Positions 1 through 9,019 of a DNA stretch of 64,000 nt are shown here, one piece after another; positions within the stretch are counted from its first letter, which is position 1; the number at the start of each line of letters is the position of its first letter. A program made the translations under genes and the position numbers. The notes under the pieces were generated by a model. That model was not told the origin of the DNA and ran no database searches. It was given only the letters and a program-made list of their open reading frames with translations. Origin of the DNA: an uncultured Phocaeicola sp. (lineage in GTDB: Bacteria; Bacteroidota; Bacteroidia; Bacteroidales; Bacteroidaceae); assembly GCA_944320845.1 (NCBI GenBank), contig CALUJA010000001.1:212603-276602 (forward strand). The letters run 5' to 3'.

Positions 1-1964
1 GCAATGAGGTGATGGTGGACGGCGCTTACGGCCAAAAGCGAGGGAATTGCGGCATGGCCGGCGTCTATGTCCCGGTCGGACAGGATTATGTAATTGACTC
101 CGTCTGTAACGGACTCTTCTGCTTTCTTGCACAACGTGGCAATCGCCTCCTGAAGCCCTGCCGCCCCTTGTCTTACATCGAACAGCATCGGCAGTTTGAC
201 CGTATTGAATCCCTTGTAGCGTATGTTGCAAAGGATGTCCAATTGGGTGTTGGTCAGGATGGGATGGGGCAAACGGACCATTTTGCAATGGCTTTCGTCC
301 GGAAGCAATATATTGCTTCCCACTGCACCGATATATTCAGTGAGCGACATCACCAGTTCTTCCCGGATTGGGTCAATAGGCGGATTGGTGACTTGCGCGA
401 ACTGCTGGCGGAAATAATTGTACAAAAGCTGCGGTTTGCCGGACAAGACAGCCAGGGGAGTATCGTTCCCCATCGACGATATCGGCTCATTCCCGCTCGT
501 GCACATGGGGGTTATGATTTTTTCGATGTCTTCGCGGGTGAATCCGAAGGCGCGCAGCTTCCGGTCGTAATCGGTCACGGAGTTGCTTACCTTACGGCCG
601 CTTTTCAGTGCGTCCAGTTCGATGCGGTTGGCTGACAGCCATTGGCGGTATGGCTTGTCGGAAGCCAACTGTTCCTTTAACTGGGCATCGTGGTATATCT
701 TCCCTTCCTGCGTGTCGACCAGCAGTATCTTTCCGGGCTGCAGACGGCCTTTTTCTTTGATGGTCTCAGGTTCGAAACTGATTACACCCGCTTCACTGGC
801 CACTACCATCATGTCATTCTTGGTTATCAGATAGCGTGCCGGACGCAGCCCGTTGCGGTCAAGCATCCCGCCTGCATAGCGTCCGTCGCTGAACAACAGG
901 GCGGCAGGTCCGTCCCACGGCTCCATAAGGATGGAATGATATTCGTAAAAAGATTTTAGCTCCTCGCTAATGGGATTTTTATCATTGAAAGATTCCGGGA
1001 TGAGCATAGCCATTGCATGCGGCAAGCTGAGCCCCGACATGACGAAAAACTCCAAAACATTGTCGAGCGAGGCGCTGTCGCTCATATTGGGCTGCAAGAT
1101 GGGCCGTATGTCCTTTACATTTCCCAGCAGAGGGGTGGAAAGAACGCTTTCACGTGCTTCCATCCATCCGCGGTTCCCCCGAATCGTGTTGATTTCACCG
1201 TTGTGTGCCAGCAGGCGGAAAGGCTGTGCCAGACTCCATGTGGGGAAAGTGTTCGTGCTGAAACGGGAATGCACGATGGCAAGTCCGCTGGTAAAGTAGG
1301 GCTGCACCAGATCGCAGAAATATTCACGTACCTGCACGGAAGAAAGCATGCCCTTGTATACGATATTCTTGCTTGAAAGCGAGACAATATAGAAGTCTTT
1401 GTCCGTAATACGCCTCTCTATTCTTTTTCGGATGATATAAAGGGTCCGTTCGAGGTCTTTCGCGTCGGATATGCCCGTAATGAATATTTGCTTGATATCC
1501 GGCTCCGTCTTCAGTGCATCTTTCCCTAAGATGGAAGAGTTGACCGGAACGGAGCGCAGATGCATTAAAGACAGTCCTTCGCGCTCTATCTCTTCAATCA
1601 TAATCCGGAGCATTTCCGCCTGTTTGTCTTTGGATTTCGGAAGAAACACCAGTCCTGTGCCGTATTTCCCTTTTTCGGGGACAGGGATGCCCTGAAGCAA
1701 AATGAATTCATGCGGAATCTGCAGCATGATGCCGGCTCCATCGCCGGTTTTGTTGTCGGCTCCTTCGGCTCCGCGATGCTTCATGTTTTCCAGAACCTTC
1801 AGTGCGGCGTCGACTAACTCATGCGATTTGTTGCCATGGATATTGACAATCATCCCTACGCCGCAGGCGTCGTGTTCGTAGGAGGCGTCATAAAGTCCTG
1901 AATCCTGCTGCTGACTTATTGCCTCTGCTTTTAATGTTTGTTTGATGAAATGATAATCTTTCAT
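1..1964 (-). CDS. gltB: Glutamate synthase large subunit, N-terminal part (cut by window edge)
   Basis: Makes glutamate from glutamine and 2-oxoglutarate; the N-terminal part is a class II glutamine amidotransferase that releases ammonia. About 654 codons are present and the C-terminal part lies before base 1. Reading leftwards from the ATG at 1964 the protein starts MKDYHFIKQTLKAEA and reaches HDACGVGMIV, where Cys34 is the expected catalytic cysteine exposed by removal of a short propeptide. KHRGAEGADNKTGDGAG follows, typical of GltB glutaminase domains. The start is supported by a complete promoter about 50 bases upstream. The small subunit gltD is not visible and may lie further left. Family assignment is firm; the cofactor (NADPH or ferredoxin) cannot be judged from this part. 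Confidence 0.93.
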   Translation of the reverse strand, partial: MKDYHFIKQTLKAEAISQQQDSGLYDASYEHDACGVGMIVNIHGNKSHELVDAALKVLENMKHRGAEGADNKTGDGAGIMLQIPHEFILLQGIPVPEKGKYGTGLVFLPKSKDKQAEMLRIMIEEIEREGLSLMHLRSVPVNSSILGKDALKTEPDIKQIFITGISDAKDLERTLYIIRKRIERRITDKDFYIVSLSSKNIVYKGMLSSVQVREYFCDLVQPYFTSGLAIVHSRFSTNTFPTWSLAQPFRLLAHNGEINTIRGNRGWMEARESVLSTPLLGNVKDIRPILQPNMSDSASLDNVLEFFVMSGLSLPHAMAMLIPESFNDKNPISEELKSFYEYHSILMEPWDGPAALLFSDGRYAGGMLDRNGLRPARYLITKNDMMVVASEAGVISFEPETIKEKGRLQPGKILLVDTQEGKIYHDAQLKEQLASDKPYRQWLSANRIELDALKSGRKVSNSVTDYDRKLRAFGFTREDIEKIITPMCTSGNEPISSMGNDTPLAVLSGKPQLLYNYFRQQFAQVTNPPIDPIREELVMSLTEYIGAVGSNILLPDESHCKMVRLPHPILTNTQLDILCNIRYKGFNTVKLPMLFDVRQGAAGLQEAIATLCKKAEESVTDGVNYIILSDRDIDAGHAAIPSLLAVSAVHHHLI

Positions 1965-2298
1965 TGGTATTCTCTTTCTTTTTTATTTAATAATACCATA
2001 ATTTGTGTCACTATGGGTGCAAAAATAAATTATGGCTTTCTAAAAACAAAGAGAATAATGGACAAAAACCATTTTAAAATATCTGCTGTGCGCTTAGATG
2101 TTTTAAAATGGCTTTATATTGCCGATATATGTTTCTAATTGTAATGTATTTCTCTTAATTTGCTTATATATTGTTAGTTTTGAATATAAATAAAAATTTT
2201 TGATGATGCTGTTGGCATTGACTGTTTGTATGGTTGTTTCGTGTATATGCTGTTATTTTGTTCAGACAATGCCTTGCTCTTTCATTAAAATGAAATGG
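1965..2298. other. Intergenic region between gltB start and mnmA end
   Basis: An AT-rich stretch of 334 bases. The left part holds the gltB leader and promoter. The right part (about 2060-2298) lies between the 5' side of gltB and the 3' end of mnmA. I see no convincing gene, no RNA gene and no clear hairpin terminator after mnmA. An open frame from about 2203 starts here but runs antisense into mnmA and is not supported. Confidence 0.6.
2020..2050 (-). promoter_or_regulatory. Promoter of gltB (complete -33/-7)
   Basis: On the minus strand TTTG (2050-2047) is followed after 19 bases by TATTTTTG (2027-2020). This matches the Bacteroidetes housekeeping promoter (TTTG, 19-21 bases, TAnnTTTG). 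Transcription should start near 2013, leaving a leader of about 50 bases before the ATG at 1964. The leader is too short for a large riboswitch. Confidence 0.8.
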
Positions 2299-3429
2299 CT
2301 AACGAAACTTTTCCTCGTTTTCTGCGGCGATTTTCTTCAGGCATTGCTGGAATGCGATAAAGCCTCCGCCCAATACGCGGTTATTGTCGTAGAATACGGC
2401 CGACTGGCCGGGAGCGATGGCCGAGGCCTTTTCGGCAAACTTCACCAACAACTGCCCGTTTTCGAGTTGGATTACCTGGCAGGGAATCGGCCGGCTTCGG
2501 TAACGGATGCGCACAGACAGGGTGGGGCACGACAAAAGCTCCCCGATGTCGGCGGCATTGACATCCTCCACCAGCATGTATTCTGTCTTTAACTGTTCGG
2601 CGTCGCCCAGCATCACCGTATTTTTGGCCGGATTGATTTTCAATACATAAGCAGGCTTGCCCAAAGCAATCTCCAGGCCCTTGCGCTGGCCGATGGTGTA
2701 GTAGGCAAAACCCTTGTGCTGCCCCAGCTTCAGTCCCTTTTCATCGACAAACCATCCCGGTCCGATGCGCTCGTCGATGTCGGGACAGTGCTCTTTCAGG
2801 AAATCGCGGTAGTCTTTGTCGATAAAGCAGATTTCCATGCTTTCGCCGCCGCGGGCCTTTGCCTCGAATCCCTTTGAAGCCAAGTATTCGCGCACCTGCA
2901 TCTTGGTCATTCCGCCTAAGGGAAACATCATGCGGCGCAGGATATCCTGCGGGAGTTTCCAGAGGAAATAAGACTGGTCTTTCGTCGGGTCGTCGCCGGT
3001 GACGATGTAGCGCAGGCCGTTGCGCTCTTCCAACCGGCAGTAATGCCCTGTCGCAATGTGGGCACAGCCCGTGCGGTCGGCCCATTCGCAAAGGATGCGC
3101 TCCTTGAAGAGCGGGTTGCACATGACGCACGGATTCGGTGTCCGTCCGCGCATGTACTCATCGATGAAATATTGCACGATGACCTGACGGAATTCTTTCC
3201 GCACATCGGCCACGTGATGCTCTATACCCAACCGGGCGGCCAACGCCTGCGCCTCCACGATTTCATCGGGCTGTTCCTGTCCGGGTATAGAGAAATGCGA
3301 CGGAATGTCCCATGTGCGCATGGTTACTCCTACTACCTCAAATCCTTTTTCCTGTAACATGATGCATGAGGCGGAGCTGTCTATGCCTCCGCTCATGCCT
3401 ACCAATACTCTTTTTTCCTTGTCCAACAT
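2299..3429 (-). CDS. mnmA: tRNA-specific 2-thiouridylase MnmA
   Basis: Thiolates uridine 34 of tRNA-Lys, -Glu and -Gln in the cytoplasm, activating the base with ATP and taking sulfur from a relay or a cysteine persulfide. The PP-loop GMSGGIDSS is at residues 11-19. The nucleophile/persulfide cysteines appear as Cys104 in NPCVMCN and Cys201 in MEICFID; Cys101 gives a CxxC at the first site. The 376-residue length fits the family. It lies 36 bases downstream of the EFR1 ferredoxin gene with no promoter in the gap, so the two are probably one transcript. Bacteroides often carry two mnmA copies; which one this is cannot be told here. Confidence 0.93.
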   Translation of the reverse strand: MLDKEKRVLVGMSGGIDSSASCIMLQEKGFEVVGVTMRTWDIPSHFSIPGQEQPDEIVEAQALAARLGIEHHVADVRKEFRQVIVQYFIDEYMRGRTPNPCVMCNPLFKERILCEWADRTGCAHIATGHYCRLEERNGLRYIVTGDDPTKDQSYFLWKLPQDILRRMMFPLGGMTKMQVREYLASKGFEAKARGGESMEICFIDKDYRDFLKEHCPDIDERIGPGWFVDEKGLKLGQHKGFAYYTIGQRKGLEIALGKPAYVLKINPAKNTVMLGDAEQLKTEYMLVEDVNAADIGELLSCPTLSVRIRYRSRPIPCQVIQLENGQLLVKFAEKASAIAPGQSAVFYDNNRVLGGGFIAFQQCLKKIAAENEEKFR

Positions 3430-3465
3430 GCGGTCTTTTTAAGCGTTTAGTCAAGTTTCGTCCGA

Positions 3466-4248
3466 TTATAAAAACAGTTCCGGCTCGCGGCGCGCGCTGA
3501 AGTGCTCGTGCAAGAAGGCGGCAAACGGATTGTCGAACACGCGAGCCCCGTTGGGACATGCCTTTACACAGGCGCAACACTTGATGCAGCTGCCGGCAGA
3601 AGTCTCTATCCTGCCGTCTGCGCCGAGGCGGATGGCGTGCGTCGGGCACACTTCCACGCACTCGCCGCAGGCGAAGCACTGGTCTGTGCACACGGGGCAG
3701 GCAGGCTGTCCCGCCTTCACCTCCTTGTAAGGGATATTTCCCTTGATGAAAAACGGCGGAAGGCCGGGCTGTTCGAGCAGTTTCCTCCAGCTGCTCCGGC
3801 CGAATTCCACGGCTTTCTGCAGGTCGGCAGCGTCCGGACGGCCGGCAGCGACGGGGCAAGCCGCCGTGCTGTAGCTGTGCTCGCCGATGAAAGCTCCCGC
3901 CGAAAGCGGCGTAAAGCCCAGTCCGGCGGCCGTATCACGCAGTTCAACCAGCGCGTCTTCATAGTCGCGGTTGCCGTAGACCGCTATCAGAATGGCAGGC
4001 GCATCGGCTCCCCGCAGGCGTTTGATACGTTGCAGGGCCGTCGGCGCTACCCGTCCGCCGTAGACCGGTGCGGCGATAATCGTTACGGCATCCCCTATCT
4101 CAATGGGAGAAAGCTCTTCGTTAAGCGTCAGGTCGGTCTCAATCCGCCGTCCCATGCCGATGCCTTCGCCCACGGCCCGCGCAATCTGGGAGGATGTATG
4201 GGTGGGCGAAAAGAAAACAATGTGCGTTGTGGTGTATGTTTTCATCAT
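3466..4248 (-). CDS. EFR1-type protein: flavodoxin-like domain plus two 4Fe-4S clusters
   Basis: A probable cytoplasmic electron carrier. The first 150 or so residues have a flavodoxin-like fold: VFFSPTHTSSQIA looks like the phosphate-binding loop, and IIAAPVYGGRVAP the second loop. The C-terminal part holds two ferredoxin motifs, CTDQCFACGECVEVCP and CIKCCACVKACP, each with four cysteines for a 4Fe-4S cluster. The open frame extends 49 codons upstream, but the start MMKTYTT at 4248 (or 4245) fits the -7 box at 4280-4287 and the family. It precedes mnmA in the same direction by 36 bases. The redox partner is unknown; the neighbour suggests, without proving, a link to tRNA thiolation or iron-sulfur supply. 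Confidence 0.85.
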   Translation of the reverse strand: MMKTYTTTHIVFFSPTHTSSQIARAVGEGIGMGRRIETDLTLNEELSPIEIGDAVTIIAAPVYGGRVAPTALQRIKRLRGADAPAILIAVYGNRDYEDALVELRDTAAGLGFTPLSAGAFIGEHSYSTAACPVAAGRPDAADLQKAVEFGRSSWRKLLEQPGLPPFFIKGNIPYKEVKAGQPACPVCTDQCFACGECVEVCPTHAIRLGADGRIETSAGSCIKCCACVKACPNGARVFDNPFAAFLHEHFSARREPELFL

Positions 4249-4279
4249 GAAATAACAAAAAAGAGTCTGATTTGTTTCG

Positions 4280-4287
4280 CAAAGATA
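4280..4287 (-). promoter_or_regulatory. -7 box of the EFR1-mnmA operon
   Basis: TATCTTTG on the minus strand, an exact TAnnTTTG match, about 32 bases upstream of the chosen start. No TTTG is found at the usual -33 distance. It argues against the longer upstream reading of the EFR1 gene, which would begin before the promoter. Confidence 0.6.
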
Positions 4288-4405
4288 GCTTTTTTGGTGG
4301 AGAAAGAGCCGTGTAGGAGAAAAATTATGCTGCGGTGAAAATCTGTTTCCCTGCGGGGGAAAATTTTTTTGTCCGGCATCCCGCCGCCTTTTCATTTATA
4401 GTTTG

Positions 4406-4413
4406 TACTTTTG
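4406..4413 (+). promoter_or_regulatory. -7 box of ruvB, very close to the start codon
   Basis: TACTTTTG, an exact TAnnTTTG match, ends 8 bases before the ruvB ATG at 4421. No -33 element at the right distance. If used, the transcript would have almost no leader. Confidence 0.55.
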
Positions 4414-4420
4414 CATCATT

Positions 4421-5446
4421 ATGGAAGAACAGTTTGACATACGCGACTATAAGCCGGCAGGGAAGGAACGCGACTTTGAGAACGCTCTCCGTCCGCTTCA
4501 GTTCGAGGACTTCAGCGGGCAGGACAAGGTGGTAGACAATCTGCGTATCTTCGTAAAGGCGGCCCGTCTGCGTGCCGAGGCGCTTGACCACGTGCTGCTG
4601 CACGGCCCCCCCGGATTAGGAAAGACTACGCTGAGCAACATCATCGCGAATGAACTTGGCGTTGGCTTTAAAGTGACATCCGGACCGGTGCTTGACAAGC
4701 CGGGCGACCTGGCGGGAGTGCTGACCAGCCTGGAGGCGAATGATGTGCTTTTCATCGACGAGATACACCGTCTCAGTCCGGTGGTAGAGGAATATCTGTA
4801 TTCGGCTATGGAAGACTACCGGATTGACATCATGATAGACAAGGGGCCTTCTGCCCGAAGCATACAGATTGACCTGAATCCGTTCACTTTGGTGGGAGCC
4901 ACCACCCGCAGCGGCCTGCTGACCGCTCCGCTCCGCGCCCGCTTCGGCATCAATCTGCATCTGGAATATTACGATGATGCGGTGCTGACGCGGATTATCC
5001 TCCGTTCGGCGAAGATTCTGAACATGCCCTGCGACATGGAGGCGGCGGGCGAAATCGCTTCGCGCAGCCGTGGAACGCCCCGTATCGCCAATGCGCTGCT
5101 GCGTCGGGTACGCGACTTTGCGCAGGTGAAAGGGTCGGGACGGATTACGGTGGAGATAGCCCGCTATGCCCTCGAGGCCCTGAACATCGACCGCTACGGT
5201 CTGGACGAGATAGACAACAAGATACTCTGCACGATTATCGACAAGTTTAAGGGCGGCCCCGTGGGGCTGACCACCATTGCCACGGCATTGGGCGAAGACC
5301 CCGGTACGCTGGAAGAGGTATATGAGCCGTTCCTCATCAAAGAAGGCTTTCTCAAGCGCACGCCGCGCGGACGGGAAGTGACGGAACTGGCGTACAAGCA
5401 TCTGGGCAGAAGCATCTATAACAGCGGCAAGACCTTGTTCGACTGA
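4421..5446 (+). CDS. ruvB: Holliday junction branch migration helicase RuvB
   Basis: Motor of the RuvABC complex that moves Holliday junctions during recombinational repair. The 341-residue protein has Walker A GPPGLGKT at 62-69, Walker B with DEIHR at 113-117, sensor motif GATTR and the C-terminal winged-helix domain ([17 protein letters not shown] and [13 protein letters not shown]). The start at [10 protein letters not shown] keeps the usual N-terminus; the six upstream codons lie in the promoter. ruvA is not adjacent. The flippase gene follows after 28 bases and is probably co-transcribed. Confidence 0.96.
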   Translation: MEEQFDIRDYKPAGKERDFENALRPLQFEDFSGQDKVVDNLRIFVKAARLRAEALDHVLLHGPPGLGKTTLSNIIANELGVGFKVTSGPVLDKPGDLAGVLTSLEANDVLFIDEIHRLSPVVEEYLYSAMEDYRIDIMIDKGPSARSIQIDLNPFTLVGATTRSGLLTAPLRARFGINLHLEYYDDAVLTRIILRSAKILNMPCDMEAAGEIASRSRGTPRIANALLRRVRDFAQVKGSGRITVEIARYALEALNIDRYGLDEIDNKILCTIIDKFKGGPVGLTTIATALGEDPGTLEEVYEPFLIKEGFLKRTPRGREVTELAYKHLGRSIYNSGKTLFD

Positions 5447-5474
5447 AGATTGCCGCAGAATAAAAAATTAGGTT

Positions 5475-6965
5475 ATGGCTGAACTGAAATCGTTGGCTAA
5501 GGATACGGCCATCTATGGCGTAAGCAGCATTGTGGGCCGCTTCTTGAATTATCTTTTGGTGCCGCTGTATACGGCCGTGCTGCCGGCTGCCTCGGGCGGT
5601 TACGGCGTGGTGTCGAATGTCTATGCCTATACGGCACTGATACTGGTTCTGCTGACTTTCGGCATGGAGACCGGCTTTTTCCGTTTTGCCAACAAGTCGG
5701 GCGAAGACTCTCATAAGGTATACGCCAATGCCTTGCTGTTTGTCGGCGGGCTTTCGCTGCTGTTTGTGACACTCTGCATGGTGTTTCTGAAGCCGGTTTC
5801 AGCTTTCCTCGAGTATCCCGACCATGCAGATTATGTAGGGATGATGGTGGTGGTAGTGGCGCTTGACTCCTTCCAAAGCATTCCGTTTGCCTATCTGCGC
5901 TACAAGAAGCGTCCGGTCAAGTTTGCGGCCATCAAGCTGATAAACATCGTAGGAAACATTGTTCTGAACCTTTTCTTCCTGTTGCTGTGTCCGTGGCTTC
6001 ATGTGCATGCTCCCGGATGGATATCATGGTTTTACAATCCTGCCTATTTGGTCGGATACATTTTCGTGTCGAATCTCATCATGTCTGCCCTTCAAATGTT
6101 TTTTTTCATACCCGAGCTGCGCGGCTTTTCCTACCGGATAGACTGGCAGCTGATGAGGCAGATGGTCGATTATTCCTTTCCAATTCTGATATTCGGAGTA
6201 GTGGGAATACTGAATCAGACGGTCGACAAGATGATTTATCCCTTTCTCTTCGACGATCGTCAGGAGGGACTGGTGCAGTTGGGTATATACAGCGCCACAA
6301 GTAAGGTCGCTCTAATCATGGCGATGTTTACGCAAGCCTTCCGTTATGCCTACGAGCCGTTTGTCTTTGGCAAGAACAAGGATGCGGACAACCGGAAGGT
6401 TTATGCCGCTGCCATGAAGTATTTCTTTATTTTTTCCCTGCTGGCTTTTCTGGCCGTGATGGGATATATGGATGTCTTGAAGTACATGGTAGCCCGCGAT
6501 TATTGGGAAGGACTGAGCGTGGTGGCCGTTGTAATGGGCGCTGAGATATTCAAGGGAATTTATTTTAATCTTTCATTCTGGTATAAATTGACCGATGAAA
6601 CCCGGTGGGGAGCCTATTTCTCGCTGATTGGTTGCACGGTCATATTGATTTTGAATGTATGGCTTGTTCCGATATATGGCTATGTAGCCTCTGCGTGGGC
6701 CTCTGTAATCGGGTACGGAGTGATAACCCTGCTGTCTTATTTTGTCGGACAGAAAAAATATCCCGTCTCTTATCCGCTGAAAGACATGGCGGTCTACCTG
6801 CTGCTGGCAGCTGTCCTGTACATCCTTTCACAGGCGGTAAGCATACCGAATGTATGGATGCGCCTGCTTTACCATACCCTGTTGATTCTGTTATTCATTA
6901 TATATATAGTGAAGCGAGACCTTCCTTTAAAGAGCATCCCCTTGGTGAACCGCTTTTTCAGATAG
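5475..6965 (+). CDS. Polysaccharide flippase / lipopolysaccharide biosynthesis membrane protein (Wzx-like, MOP superfamily)
   Basis: A 496-residue integral inner-membrane protein with about 14 hydrophobic segments, starting SLAKDTAIYGVSSIVGRFLNY, the N-terminal pattern of MOP-superfamily oligosaccharide flippases. Such proteins move lipid-linked sugars across the inner membrane. There are no glycosyltransferases nearby, so the substrate is unknown; close homologues sit next to ruvB in other Bacteroidales as a conserved housekeeping neighbour (recalled, not checked). It starts 28 bases after ruvB with no new promoter, so it is read with it. Confidence 0.85.
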   Translation: MAELKSLAKDTAIYGVSSIVGRFLNYLLVPLYTAVLPAASGGYGVVSNVYAYTALILVLLTFGMETGFFRFANKSGEDSHKVYANALLFVGGLSLLFVTLCMVFLKPVSAFLEYPDHADYVGMMVVVVALDSFQSIPFAYLRYKKRPVKFAAIKLINIVGNIVLNLFFLLLCPWLHVHAPGWISWFYNPAYLVGYIFVSNLIMSALQMFFFIPELRGFSYRIDWQLMRQMVDYSFPILIFGVVGILNQTVDKMIYPFLFDDRQEGLVQLGIYSATSKVALIMAMFTQAFRYAYEPFVFGKNKDADNRKVYAAAMKYFFIFSLLAFLAVMGYMDVLKYMVARDYWEGLSVVAVVMGAEIFKGIYFNLSFWYKLTDETRWGAYFSLIGCTVILILNVWLVPIYGYVASAWASVIGYGVITLLSYFVGQKKYPVSYPLKDMAVYLLLAAVLYILSQAVSIPNVWMRLLYHTLLILLFIIYIVKRDLPLKSIPLVNRFFR

Positions 6966-6968
6966 GGG

Positions 6969-7007
6969 AAAAACAAAAAAGGAAGGCATACAATCTGCAT
7001 GCCCTCC
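6969..7007 (-). terminator. Rho-independent terminator of the DEAD-box helicase gene
   Basis: On the minus strand GGAGGGCAT and ATGCCTTCC form an imperfect hairpin with a 9-base loop, followed by TTTTTTGTTTTT. It starts 23 bases after the helicase stop codon. Confidence 0.75.
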
Positions 7008-7029
7008 TGTATATATCGGAGCCGGAACA

Positions 7030-8877
7030 TTACTTTTTACGCTTCTTGCTGCGCTTGCCCCATGTTTCGTCCATGGAAGATTCTGCGGCACCGTCTTGCC
7101 GGAAGAACTGCATCCAGTCATCCTGCTGTCTTGAGTTGTTGGACGATGCGCGCTCTGCCTTCGGCTTTCTTTCAGACCGAGCTCTTTCCTTCTTTTCGCG
7201 TTTCTTTCCGCTCTTGTCGCTCTTTCCTTCGTTTTCTTCGGCAAATTCCACCACCACTTTGCGGCCGTTTACGGTAGCTCGGTTCAGAGCCTTCACCACC
7301 AGCGGAGCCTGCGATTCGATGACTTCAAAGAACGAGAAATTCTGCATCAGGTCGATACGGCCAACCTGGATACGCTCTTTCTTGATATAGTGATTGATTA
7401 AGTCGATGACCTGGTTCGGGAAAAATCCGTCTGTCTTCCCTAAATTCAGGAAAAGTCGTGCATATCCCTTCTCTGCCTTGCGTGATCTTTCGTGACTTTC
7501 CCCACGCGACTTGCGGTCTTTGCGCTCCTTTTTCTTGTCGTTGCCTGCTTGAGGCTCCTCGATTTCCGGTGCATTCTTGTAGTATTCCAGGAAGCGGTTG
7601 AATTCCATCGATACCACGCGCTTGATAAGGTCTTCTTTGCTCAGCCATTCCCACTTGCGATAAATCATCGGCAAGAAGGCCTCAATCTCTTCTTCATTGA
7701 CCTTAACCTTTTCTATATCGTCAATTACCTTGATAAGCTGCTGTTCGCAGATTTCTTTGCCATTGGGAAGCGTGCCGATGTCGAACTTCTTTTTGATGAT
7801 GCGTTCTATCTCGCGCATTTTTCCCTTCTCGCGTAGATTCATGATGGCGATGGATACGCCGGTCTTTCCTGCGCGTCCCGTTCGTCCGCTGCGGTGCGTA
7901 TAGCTTTCCGTATCGTCAGGAAGTCCGTAGTTGATTACGTGAGTCAGGTCGTTTACATCCAGTCCGCGGGCGGCAACATCGGTCGCAACGAGCAGCTGCA
8001 GGTGGCGCTGGCGGAATTTCTGCATGACCAGGTCGCGTTGTGCCTGACTTAATTCGCCGTGCAGCGAGTCGGCGTTGTATCCGTCCTGTATCAGCTTGTC
8101 GGCAATCTCCTGCGTTTCTTTACGCGTGCGGCAGAAAATGATGCCGTAGATTTGCGGATAAAAGTCTACCACGCGCTTCAAAGCCAGATATTTGTCTTTG
8201 GCGTGTACGATATAGGCGATATGATGAACGTTTTTGCTCCCTTCATTCTTGGTGCCGATGGTGATTTCCTTCGCGTCGTGCAGGTAAGTCTTGGCGATTC
8301 GCGATATCTCGGCGCTCATTGTAGCGGAGAACATCAGCGTATTGCGGTCTTGCGGAACTTTTTCGAGAATGGCATTGATGCTGTCTGTAAAGCCCATGTT
8401 CAGCATTTCATCGGCTTCATCCATCACGACATCCCTTACAGTATCCAGTTTGGCCACTTTCCGCTCCATCAGGTCGATAAGGCGTCCCGGAGTGGCCACG
8501 ATGATGTGTACGCCTTTCTTCAGGCTTCGTATCTGGCTTTCAATGGAAGAACCGCCGTATACAGGTAATATCTTCAAATCTGTTATATACTTAGAGTAAT
8601 CTGTCAAGTCACCGGCAATCTGTAAGCACAGCTCACGGGTCGGACAGAGTATCAGTGCTTGAGGCGCACATTCCTTTAAATTGATTTTTTGTATCAGCGG
8701 CAGACCAAATGCGGCTGTTTTCCCGGTTCCGGTTTGTGCCAGAGCCACTACATCATTACCGTTTCCCAACAGGTAGGGTATCACTTCTTCTTGTACAGGC
8801 ATAGGGTGTTCGTAGCCCATCTCCTCGATGGCCTTGCGTATTTCTGGTGCAACACCCAGTTCTTCAAATGTCTTCAT
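7030..8877 (-). CDS. DEAD-box RNA helicase with DbpA-type RNA-binding domain
   Basis: ATP-dependent RNA helicase likely acting in ribosome assembly or RNA decay. Motifs are in order: Q motif (Phe4, Gln29), Walker A AQTGTGKT 47-54, PTREL 79-83, TPGR 129-132, DEAD 153-156, SAT 184-186 and HRSGRTGRAGK near 340. Residues about 480-560 (YARLFLNLGKTDGFFPNQVIDL through NGRKVVVEFAEE) match the DbpA RNA-binding fold. It is preceded by a charged Lys/Arg linker and followed by a basic tail ending GKRSKKRKK. At 615 residues it fits the CsdA/DeaD-like group of Bacteroidetes; a gene symbol would be a guess. Confidence 0.92.
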   Translation of the reverse strand: MKTFEELGVAPEIRKAIEEMGYEHPMPVQEEVIPYLLGNGNDVVALAQTGTGKTAAFGLPLIQKINLKECAPQALILCPTRELCLQIAGDLTDYSKYITDLKILPVYGGSSIESQIRSLKKGVHIIVATPGRLIDLMERKVAKLDTVRDVVMDEADEMLNMGFTDSINAILEKVPQDRNTLMFSATMSAEISRIAKTYLHDAKEITIGTKNEGSKNVHHIAYIVHAKDKYLALKRVVDFYPQIYGIIFCRTRKETQEIADKLIQDGYNADSLHGELSQAQRDLVMQKFRQRHLQLLVATDVAARGLDVNDLTHVINYGLPDDTESYTHRSGRTGRAGKTGVSIAIMNLREKGKMREIERIIKKKFDIGTLPNGKEICEQQLIKVIDDIEKVKVNEEEIEAFLPMIYRKWEWLSKEDLIKRVVSMEFNRFLEYYKNAPEIEEPQAGNDKKKERKDRKSRGESHERSRKAEKGYARLFLNLGKTDGFFPNQVIDLINHYIKKERIQVGRIDLMQNFSFFEVIESQAPLVVKALNRATVNGRKVVVEFAEENEGKSDKSGKKREKKERARSERKPKAERASSNNSRQQDDWMQFFRQDGAAESSMDETWGKRSKKRKK

Positions 8878-8906
8878 TGATTATTTAACTATCTAATTTC
8901 CGGTTG

Positions 8907-8914
8907 CAAAGATA
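8907..8914 (-). promoter_or_regulatory. -7 box of the DEAD-box helicase gene
   Basis: TATCTTTG on the minus strand, an exact TAnnTTTG match about 30 bases upstream of the ATG. No clear -33 element. Confidence 0.6.
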
Positions 8915-8971
8915 CAGACAAATACTGACATATAGTCATTTCTTCTTCTTTTTTTTACTAATAATTAGGTA

Positions 8972-9002
8972 TTGACTGATAAAACGGAAGCGGATATTTT
9001 TG
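8972..9002 (+). promoter_or_regulatory. Promoter of the small membrane protein gene
   Basis: TTG at 8972-8974, then 20 bases, then TATTTTTG at 8995-9002. The TTG could be misread as a start codon of a longer frame, but it is better explained as the -33 element. Transcription should begin near 9008. Confidence 0.7.
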
Positions 9003-9019
9003 CTGGAAATTATAGCACT

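Noticed and set aside
9-635. Plus-strand open frames across the first 1.9 kb
   Set aside because: They are antisense to gltB, whose minus-strand frame shows continuous glutamate synthase sequence from an ATG behind a complete promoter.
2200-2592. Plus-strand frame beginning with a hydrophobic leader-like stretch
   Set aside because: Most of it is antisense to mnmA, it has no -7 box at a useful distance, and the later part lacks protein-like features.
3502-4338. Long plus-strand frame of 278 codons opposite the EFR1 gene
   Set aside because: Antisense shadow: the minus strand carries intact ferredoxin cysteine motifs and the plus frame has no recognisable family.
4616-5401. Minus-strand frame of 261 codons opposite ruvB
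   Set aside because: Shadow of ruvB, which is complete and conserved.
8972-9019. TTG at 8972 as start of the small membrane protein
   Set aside because: This TTG is the -33 element exactly 20 bases before TATTTTTG; transcription starts after it, so the ATG at 9020 is the start.
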